NCBI GenBank assembly: GCA_964470195.1
Contig: CAYYBG010000019.1
Coordinates: forward strand, 1-39,582
DNA length: 39,582 bases
Direction of reading: 5' to 3'
Origin: RFPI01 sp964470195
GTDB lineage: Bacteria; Pseudomonadota; Gammaproteobacteria; Burkholderiales; Methylophilaceae
Position numbers and translations under genes: made by a program. The first letter of the stretch is position 1; every line of letters starts with the position of its first letter. The notes below the pieces were generated by a model. The model was given only the letters and a program-made list of their open reading frames with translations. It was not told the origin of the DNA and did no database searches. Shown here piece after piece: positions 34,393-39,582 of the stretch.

Positions 34393-34512
34393 CTCAACAA
34401 ATAATTGCTGCCCAAGTTTGCTTAAGGACAAATCCATTGCTTGTTGTAGTAAATCTTTTAATTCTTGCGTCGCCAGATTTTGCTTTCCATTTGCAATGTA
34501 AATTACTTTCAT
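34345..34512 (-). CDS. Small unknown protein, 55 residues
   Basis: The frame starts at an ATG with AGGAG seven bases upstream (34523-34519), a near-perfect ribosome binding site, and encodes 55 residues beginning MKVIYIANGKQNLATQELKD. It is mildly amphipathic, with a helical middle (LKDLLQQAMDLSLSKLGQQL) and no signal peptide, metal motif or transmembrane segment. I do not recognise it. It is the third of three tightly packed minus-strand frames; its ribosome binding site overlaps the stop codon of the preceding one. The last 15 residues run through the possible IS-end sequence, so the C-terminus may have been replaced. Function unknown. Confidence 0.55.
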   Translation of the reverse strand: MKVIYIANGKQNLATQELKDLLQQAMDLSLSKLGQQLFVEAICTPNFAMQIKQVA

Positions 34513-34521
34513 TTTAATCTC

Positions 34522-34806
34522 CTAAGTTTTTTTATTGATGAGTAGCCAACGTCCTTCAATAGATGCATAAAAAGTTGAGGACTGTGTATTTAATAACTCT
34601 GCAATTGTTGCCAAAATCGTCAACAGATTATCTGACCTTCCATATACTTTCACTGTCCTCATAGAATGTCGATCTAACATTCCAATAACACCATGAATCG
34701 CTGAGATATAAATTTTTGATAGTTTACTGATTGCCTCTACATCTTTATTGTAAGCTGCCTCAGAGATACTAGGCCTTACAAAACAATCTAACAACTTCAC
34801 TACCAT
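34522..34806 (-). CDS. Unknown protein, 94 residues (or 3' half of a broken gene)
   Basis: The 94-residue frame begins with an ATG immediately after the TAG that ends the frame at 34807-35070, and both are in the same phase. No Shine-Dalgarno precedes this ATG. It is therefore either translated by coupling or is the second half of one gene of about 182 codons interrupted by an amber codon at 34807-34809. The sequence is mixed alpha/beta, with a hydrophobic helix-like SKIYISAIHGVIGML and a C-terminal stretch STFYASIEGRWLLINKKT. No family recognised. Its stop codon overlaps the ribosome binding site of the 55-residue gene. Confidence 0.45.
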   Translation of the reverse strand: MVVKLLDCFVRPSISEAAYNKDVEAISKLSKIYISAIHGVIGMLDRHSMRTVKVYGRSDNLLTILATIAELLNTQSSTFYASIEGRWLLINKKT

Positions 34807-35070
34807 CTATGTTGTTTTCGACAAAATAACCATGACAATAGAATCAGCCACCAATGAATCACCATCGAAAATATCGTAAACAAAATGTCCAGAGGTGCCT
34901 TGTGATACTCGTTCTTCTGGGTCTTGAGATTTTGCTAATTCAATAATTCTCCAAGTATCCCATGGAAAAACATTACAAGCGCAATCAAGATCTGCAATCC
35001 AAGCTTCCTCAGTAGAAGATAAACTTTTTGGTTTGAATTTTTTTAGCTGATAGTTGTTAGTCAATGGCAA
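34807..35070 (-). CDS. Unknown protein, 87 residues (or 5' half of a broken gene)
   Basis: The frame has no ATG. The best start is a TTG at 35070 (another TTG two codons on), with no clear ribosome binding site, while the frame is open back to a stop around 35104. A TATAAT-type -10 at 35108-35103 lies shortly upstream, so this end is probably transcribed. The protein is acidic, with WIADLDCACNVFPWDTWRIIELA and SGHFVYDIFDGDSLVAD as distinctive stretches. No family recognised. Lack of a good start and the in-frame TAG joining it to the next frame suggest a decaying gene, though three small coupled genes remain possible. Confidence 0.4.
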   Translation of the reverse strand: MPLTNNYQLKKFKPKSLSSTEEAWIADLDCACNVFPWDTWRIIELAKSQDPEERVSQGTSGHFVYDIFDGDSLVADSIVMVILSKTT

Positions 35071-35291
35071 CCCACATAAAAGACCAAGGTATTTTTTTGT
35101 GGATTATATACTTATTTTTTATCAGCAAGCTGTTTTTATTAAATAAAAAAATCAATAGGTTAAAAAAACAAATCAAGTATTTTTATGCATCATAAAACTA
35201 GCAGATATCTTATTTTTAAATTGCTTTAATGACATCGAGCTTAGCGATTAATTGGCCATTATAAAGTTAAGCCCATCAACTTCTATTTAAA
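35071..35291. promoter_or_regulatory. AT-rich intergenic region with candidate promoter
   Basis: This stretch between gloA and the small frames is strongly AT-rich. On the minus strand TATAAT (35108-35103) could drive the small frames; the best -35 (TTGCTG) is only 14 bases away, so the match is imperfect. A loose inverted repeat (GCTTA near 35239, TAAGC near 35272) may form part of a weak terminator for gloA. No gene is seen. Confidence 0.35.
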
Positions 35292-35684
35292 TTAATAAGT
35301 CCCTTTTTGGATAAACTCAATCTTGTAGCCATCAGGGTCCTCGATAAACGCAATCACAGTACTGCCATGCATCATCGGACCAGCCTCACGAATCACTTTA
35401 CCGCCGGCTTGTTTTACCTGCTCGCAAGCTTGATAAGCATCATCCACTTCGATAGCAATATGACCAAAGGCTTTTCCCATGTCATAACTATCCACGCCAT
35501 AGTTATAAGTCAGTTCTAATACTGTGTTATTTTTTTCATCGCCATAACCGACGAAAGCCAAACTAAATTTGCCATCGGGATAGTCGTGCTCACGCAGCAC
35601 CTTCATCCCTAACACTTGGGTATAAAACGCTTTTGATCGCTCCATATCACCGACTCGCAACATGGTATGTAACATACGCATCAT
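35292..35684 (-). CDS. gloA: Lactoylglutathione lyase (glyoxalase I)
   Basis: GloA converts the hemithioacetal of methylglyoxal and glutathione to S-lactoylglutathione. The protein is 130 residues, one vicinal-oxygen-chelate module pair. MRMLHTMLRVGDMERSKAFY is the usual start, with the first metal histidine; LELTYNYG holds the first glutamate, FGHIAIEVDD the second histidine and DPDGYKIEFI the second glutamate. Ni-type bacterial enzyme is likely from length. AAGGAA lies before two successive ATGs, at 35684 and 35681; the second would give the family's usual N-terminus. It follows the ferredoxin gene by 15 bases on the same strand. Confidence 0.96.
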   Translation of the reverse strand: MMRMLHTMLRVGDMERSKAFYTQVLGMKVLREHDYPDGKFSLAFVGYGDEKNNTVLELTYNYGVDSYDMGKAFGHIAIEVDDAYQACEQVKQAGGKVIREAGPMMHGSTVIAFIEDPDGYKIEFIQKGTY

Positions 35685-35699
35685 GGGTTCCTTTCAGAT

Positions 35700-35960
35700 T
35701 TAAACGGTTTGTTTGGCTTCCATCAGCGCGGCATATTTAAGCTGTAACTGTTCCTTGCTTTCGACATACTCGGGGTTGAATGGGATACAGTTGATTGGGC
35801 ACACCTGCTGACATTGTGGTTTATCGTAGTGGCCGACACATTCGGTACACAGATGAGGATCGATAACATAGATTTCAGGGCCCTGTGAAATAGCGTCATT
35901 GGGACACTCTGGTTCACAGACATCACAATTGATACATTCATCGGTAATCATTAATGCCAT
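35700..35960 (-). CDS. YfhL-type 2[4Fe-4S] ferredoxin
   Basis: The 86-residue ferredoxin carries cluster ligands C9, C12, C15, C19 and C38, C41, C50, C54, with a nine-residue stretch between C41 and C50 and an extra C58. This insert and the roughly 25-residue C-terminal tail are typical of the Allochromatium (Alvin)/YfhL type. It transfers low-potential electrons; the partner is not known from sequence. It follows coaD after 14 bases, an arrangement (rsmD-coaD-ferredoxin) common in betaproteobacteria. Confidence 0.94.
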   Translation of the reverse strand: MALMITDECINCDVCEPECPNDAISQGPEIYVIDPHLCTECVGHYDKPQCQQVCPINCIPFNPEYVESKEQLQLKYAALMEAKQTV

Positions 35961-35974
35961 AACACGCTCACGCT

Positions 35975-36472
35975 CTAATTGGTCTTATTTTGAATTTTAT
36001 GTTCAATACATGCCTTAATAAAAGGCGAAACAAATTGTGTAACATCGCCACCCAATGAGGCAACTTCTCGCACCAAACTTGATGAGATGAACATAAACTG
36101 CTCACAAGGGGTCAGGAATATGGATTCGACTTCTGGAAATAATTTACGGTTCATGCCCGCCAATTGAAATTCATATTCAAAGTCGGAGGCGGCTCGCAAG
36201 CCACGAATCACTGCTTGCGCACCTTGTGATTGGACAAAGTGCATCAACAAGCCATCAAAGCCCACTACTTTCACATTGGGACAATCGCTCAACACACGGG
36301 TCGCCATCTGCACGCGTTTATCCAAGTCAAAAAAAGGTTGTTTGCCAGGATTTTTTGCCACCCCTATCACGACCTGATCAAATAGTTTGGCCGCACGGCG
36401 CACGATATCCTCGTGCCCAAGCGTCATAGGATCAAAGGTTCCGGGGTAAACCACCTTAAGAATTTTTTGCAT
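35975..36472 (-). CDS. coaD: Phosphopantetheine adenylyltransferase
   Basis: CoaD adenylylates 4'-phosphopantetheine, the penultimate step of coenzyme A synthesis. From the ATG at 36472 it has 165 residues, the standard size, and GGTGAG lies four to five bases upstream. In-frame ATGs at 36484 and 36502 would add residues not found in the family, although the latter has TAGGT nearby. Signatures are VVYPGTFDPMTLGHEDI with the nucleotidyl-transferase TxGH at 17-20, RGLRAASDFEYEFQLAGMN, and ISSSLVREVASLGGDV. It sits between rsmD and the ferredoxin gene. Confidence 0.96.
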   Translation of the reverse strand: MQKILKVVYPGTFDPMTLGHEDIVRRAAKLFDQVVIGVAKNPGKQPFFDLDKRVQMATRVLSDCPNVKVVGFDGLLMHFVQSQGAQAVIRGLRAASDFEYEFQLAGMNRKLFPEVESIFLTPCEQFMFISSSLVREVASLGGDVTQFVSPFIKACIEHKIQNKTN

Positions 36473-36510
36473 TTTGCTCACCATTCCAGTCGGAACGGGC
36501 ATTTTACCTA

Positions 36511-37059
36511 CTAACGCAGTTTAAATAAATGATAGAACACATGGCCTGCTCTACCCTGCTTGATAAGCTCAAATTGGGGGGTATCTTGCAATGCAGCCTC
36601 TGCCTCGGCGTATAACAGTCCTTCAGGACGCAAATGGGTAGCAAGTAATGGCAAACATTTTTCCATCCATGCTTGATGATAAGGTGGGTCGCAAAATATG
36701 ACATCAAAGGGCAAAGGCTGACTGGCTAAAAACTGGGTAGCCTCTGCTTGTACGATATGGGCGTTATGCGCCTGCAAGGCTATTTGATTGGCTTTTAAGG
36801 CAGCAACCACTTCACGCTTATTTTCTACCAACACCACCTCACGCGCACCCCGCGACAAACTCTCAAAGCCCAACACCCCAGTACCTGCGAACAAATCCAG
36901 ACAACGCAAGCCCGTTAAATCTTGCCCCAACCAATTAAACAAAGTCTGTCTTACTCGGTCAGGGGTGGGACGCAAGCCCTCTGCGTCGGGGAAGCGTAAC
37001 AAGCGACTACGCCATATCCCCGCACTAATTCGGACTGAATTATTGGCGCTAGATTTAAT
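36511..37059 (-). CDS. rsmD: 16S rRNA (guanine-966-N2)-methyltransferase, apparent ATT start
   Basis: RsmD methylates G966 of 16S rRNA. The conserved core is clear: LDLFAGTGVLGFES binds SAM and CDPPYH (DPPY at 124-127) is the catalytic motif. The first ordinary start, a TTG at 37002, gives only 163 residues and cuts off the conserved N-terminus. Upstream the same frame encodes NNSVRISAGIWRSRLLRFPDA, which is family-typical, yet contains no ATG, GTG or TTG. An ATT at 37059-37057, sharing one base with the TAA of the M16 gene (TAATT where TAATG is usual) and eight bases after GCGGAG, gives 182 residues, the normal length. The start is therefore assigned to ATT. It is cotranscribed with the M16 pair and coaD. 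Confidence 0.85.
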   Translation of the reverse strand: MKSSANNSVRISAGIWRSRLLRFPDAEGLRPTPDRVRQTLFNWLGQDLTGLRCLDLFAGTGVLGFESLSRGAREVVLVENKREVVAALKANQIALQAHNAHIVQAEATQFLASQPLPFDVIFCDPPYHQAWMEKCLPLLATHLRPEGLLYAEAEAALQDTPQFELIKQGRAGHVFYHLFKLR

Positions 37060-38399
37060 TATGGGTTCTCCGCTCCCACTATCACAGTGACCATATTGGC
37101 TGGTTGAATGCGACGTTGGAAGGCTTGCTTAATCTGTGCAGTAGTGACTTGACTAACGCGCTGACTAAAGTCATCCAAATAGCTTAAAGGCAATTGATAA
37201 AAACCAATCAAAGCCAAATACTCCAGAATCTTGCTATTACTATCCAAGCGCAAAGGGAAACCTCCGGTAATATTTTGTTTGGCAGCTATCAGCTCAGCTT
37301 GCGTTGGGCCCTGATCAATAAATGCTTGCAAAGTATCGCGTACCAACTGTAAAGCCTCGTCAGCTTGTTCCTTCTTGGTTTGCAAGCCTACTTGGAAAGG
37401 CCCCAACTCAGCGAGTGGCATAAAGTAGCTATAAACGCTATACACCAAACCACGCTTCTCACGAACTTCTTCGGTCAGACGCGAGACAAATCCACCACCC
37501 CCCAAAATATAATTTCCGACATAGAGTGGGAAGTAATCTTCATCACCGCGCTTGATACCGGGATAACCCAACAAAATATGCGCCTGTGTCGCTGGATGAG
37601 GTATACGTTTTTCTATTGGCGCCGTAGGATAACTGACTTTAGGCAAGGCTGCTGGTGCATCCGCTTGCGGCAAGCCGGCAGCAAGACTATCGGCAATCTG
37701 CTCGGCTTCACTGCGGCTGATATCGCCTATCATGGCAATGACTGCCGACTTAGCCCCATAGTACTGTTGATAAAATTTTTTCAAATCATTGACTTGAATA
37801 GATTTTACGCTCTCCAGATCGCCATCCTCATCCTTACCATATGGATGATTGCCGTATAAACCAGCATAAAACGCCTTATTAGAAATACTTTCTGGCTGCA
37901 TCAAGGATTCTTCAATGCCAGCAATCACACGCGCTTTTTCCCGCGACAAGACCGTCGCAGGAAAATCAGGTTGCTGTAATACCTTGCGGTAAATCTCCAA
38001 CGCCAAATCTCGCTCGCGCTGATTGCTCAAGGTACGCAAACTAAAGCTGGCTTGATCGGCATTGACGCTGCCGCCAAGCGTGGCGCCAATATCAGCCATT
38101 TTTTTGGCAATTTGCTCATCGCTCAACCCTCCCGCGCCCAAGGTCATCAAATAGCGCGTCAAAGCAGCAACACCAGTTTTATTATCTGCATCTCTCGCAC
38201 TGCCAGCATGAAAACCTGTGCTGATATCGAGTATGGGCAAATCATGATTTTCGACGAATAACACCTCAGCGCCTTGCGCAGTTTTCCATTGCTGTATCTT
38301 GACGCCCGCTTGTGCTGTGGTGGCAAGCATGCTGGCTATCATGCAAAAACATAAGATGGAGGGGGTTTTTCTGCCCCATGAGAAGAGCTTAGTGAACAT
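37059..38399 (-). CDS. M16 family peptidase-like protein, non-catalytic partner
   Basis: The 446-residue protein has a signal peptide (about 1-31, ending TTAQA) and two M16 domains. Where the active subunit has HxxEH, this one has A79, R82 and Y83 (GVAALTRYLM), so it cannot bind zinc. It keeps the glycine-rich GGGGFVSRLTEEVREKRGLVYSVYS with the Arg-Tyr type pair of regulatory subunits. It probably forms a periplasmic heterodimer with the catalytic protein encoded just upstream, whose stop it overlaps by 11 bases. Such pairs are common next to rsmD in betaproteobacteria; their substrate is not established. Confidence 0.92.
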   Translation of the reverse strand: MFTKLFSWGRKTPSILCFCMIASMLATTAQAGVKIQQWKTAQGAEVLFVENHDLPILDISTGFHAGSARDADNKTGVAALTRYLMTLGAGGLSDEQIAKKMADIGATLGGSVNADQASFSLRTLSNQRERDLALEIYRKVLQQPDFPATVLSREKARVIAGIEESLMQPESISNKAFYAGLYGNHPYGKDEDGDLESVKSIQVNDLKKFYQQYYGAKSAVIAMIGDISRSEAEQIADSLAAGLPQADAPAALPKVSYPTAPIEKRIPHPATQAHILLGYPGIKRGDEDYFPLYVGNYILGGGGFVSRLTEEVREKRGLVYSVYSYFMPLAELGPFQVGLQTKKEQADEALQLVRDTLQAFIDQGPTQAELIAAKQNITGGFPLRLDSNSKILEYLALIGFYQLPLSYLDDFSQRVSQVTTAQIKQAFQRRIQPANMVTVIVGAENP

Positions 38400-39582
38400 G
38401 AGGTTTTCCTTTTGGCTTGGTATCAGTAATCGGTTGAGGGTCGAGTACCGCCACCGTCATATTGTCTTTTCGTAAATATTTTTGCGCCACAGCTTGAACC
38501 TGCTGGGCAGTGACTGCGCCCAAACGGGCAGGATAATCTTTCAGCAATTTCCATGAATAACCCACAGTTTCTAAACTACCGATTTGCATGGCTTGATAAA
38601 ACATCGAGTCACGTTGATAAACATCCGCCGCAATCACTTGCGCTTTGACCCGCAACAGCTCCTCTTCGGTAATGCCTGACTGCTGTATGTTTTCCAGCTC
38701 TTGCCAAATAGCCTGCTCAAGGTCGGCCACTGTCTTGCCTTCTGACGGTGTACCATCCAATACAAACAGACTTTGTTTGCCTCTTTGCAACATATCAAAT
38801 CCAGCATCGGCATCAATCGCGATTTGTTTTTCACGAACAAGATGCTGATTCAATCGCGCAGACGCATTGCCACTCAGCACCGCCGCCAAAATTTCCAGAG
38901 CATAGGCGTCTTCCTGTGGGCTATCACTCAGGATAGGTGGCACATGAAAACCCATCATAAGGTAGGGCAATTTAGCTTGCGCCTTGACGATAATGCGACG
39001 CTCACCAATTTGCGCTGGCTCTTGTTGCGGCTTTCTTGCTGGCAAGGCATGAGGCTTGAGTGGGCCGAAATATTGTTGTGCAAGTTTGTACACCTCATCT
39101 GCCTGAACATCGCCAACCACAACCACTGTGGCGTTGTTTGGGGCATACCAATTTTTGTACCACTCACGCGCATCCGCTGCTGTCATATTCTCTAGGTCAT
39201 TCATCCAGCCCACGATAGGACGACCGTAGGGATGGGCTTGATAAGCAGTAATATAGAACTGTTCACGCACTTTAGATTGCGGTTTATCCTCAGTACGCCA
39301 GCGACGCTCTTCCATCACCACCTTAATTTCTTTAGCAAATTCCTCATCACTGAAATTTAAGTTGGCCATACGGTCAGCTTCAAGTTTGAAAGAAAGTGGT
39401 AATTGCGATTTTTCTAGTTGCTGGAAGTAAGTGGTGTAATCCTGAGAAGTGAAAGCATTTTCACGACCACCCGCAGCGGCTACCAAGCGAGAGAACTGAC
39501 CCGCCGGAACTTTATTAGTGCCTTTAAACATCATGTGCTCAAGCACATGAGCCACACCGGTTTTGCCATTCACTTCATCTAA
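38389..39582 (-). CDS. M16 family zinc peptidase, catalytic subunit (partial, 5' end outside window)
   Basis: The frame is open at the right edge, so the signal peptide and first residues are missing. The visible part starts LDEVNGKTGVAHVLEHMMFKGT with the inverted zinc motif HxxEH, followed by TSQDYTTYFQQLEKSQLP and the downstream glutamate in the MEERRW segment. About 397 residues are present. It belongs to the pitrilysin/processing peptidase family and should be periplasmic. The gene overlaps the non-catalytic partner by 11 bases. Confidence 0.95.
   Translation of the reverse strand, partial: LDEVNGKTGVAHVLEHMMFKGTNKVPAGQFSRLVAAAGGRENAFTSQDYTTYFQQLEKSQLPLSFKLEADRMANLNFSDEEFAKEIKVVMEERRWRTEDKPQSKVREQFYITAYQAHPYGRPIVGWMNDLENMTAADAREWYKNWYAPNNATVVVVGDVQADEVYKLAQQYFGPLKPHALPARKPQQEPAQIGERRIIVKAQAKLPYLMMGFHVPPILSDSPQEDAYALEILAAVLSGNASARLNQHLVREKQIAIDADAGFDMLQRGKQSLFVLDGTPSEGKTVADLEQAIWQELENIQQSGITEEELLRVKAQVIAADVYQRDSMFYQAMQIGSLETVGYSWKLLKDYPARLGAVTAQQVQAVAQKYLRKDNMTVAVLDPQPITDTKPKGKPHVH

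Noticed and set aside
36511..37002. 163-residue RsmD starting at TTG 37002
   Set aside because: It would lack the conserved N-terminal segment encoded in the same open frame upstream and be shorter than the family.
1..39582. CRISPR arrays, tRNA or rRNA genes, integrases, toxin-antitoxin or phage genes
   Set aside because: Looked for on both strands; no spaced direct repeats, tRNA-like cloverleaf, rRNA sequence or recognisable mobile-element enzyme was seen.

Overview
The window is a densely packed chromosomal segment, most likely from a betaproteobacterium of moderate to low GC. Several neighbourhoods fit this: fur/recN/nadK, hrcA-hemH, grpE-dnaK-dnaJ with an RpoH-type promoter, and an M16 peptidase pair followed by rsmD-coaD-ferredoxin. 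An Entner-Doudoroff edd-eda pair and the low GC would suit a Methylophilaceae/Nitrosomonadales-type organism. That placement is inference from gene order, not a search result.

Layout. 1-294: C-terminal end of a probably very large repetitive secreted protein, with a strong terminator. 477-7777: housekeeping genes: fur, convergent recN and nadK, a YejM/PbgA-like membrane sulfatase-fold protein, hrcA and hemH. 7891-30290: a roughly 22 kb envelope-polysaccharide island. It starts with the ADP-heptose genes hldD-gmhA-hldE and waaF, followed by a GT-C-like membrane protein and a pyruvyl-transferase-like gene. A minus-strand operon follows (HAD phosphatase, GT2, LAB_N protein, ArnT-like GT-C, UDP-uronate epimerase), which looks like a polyprenyl-phosphate-sugar pathway for decorating lipid A or core. 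Next are edd-eda, then a second minus operon (ArnT-like GT-C, a protein with two kinase domains, a carbamoyltransferase). After a tandem palindromic repeat come an LpxL-type acyltransferase, a WaaG-WaaP fusion protein and waaC.

30421-34281: the heat-shock genes grpE-dnaK-dnaJ behind a clear sigma-32-type promoter. 34298-35290: a small AT-rich island with three unrecognised small reading frames, two of them separated by one in-frame TAG, and a possible IS3-type end remnant. 35292-39582: a minus-strand run of gloA, then the unit M16 peptidase (catalytic, cut by the window edge), M16 partner, rsmD, coaD and a YfhL-type ferredoxin.

The island as a whole could build a heptose inner core (HldD, GmhA, HldE, WaaC, WaaF), extend and phosphorylate it (WaaG-WaaP fusion, two-kinase protein), carbamoylate it and add lipid-carried sugars, much like the Pseudomonas aeruginosa core locus. 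The most notable observations are: rsmD appears to start at ATT; WaaG and WaaP are fused; a tandem long-palindrome repeat overlaps the ribosome binding site of the acyltransferase gene, with a decayed relative before hrcA; and the small-gene island after dnaJ.
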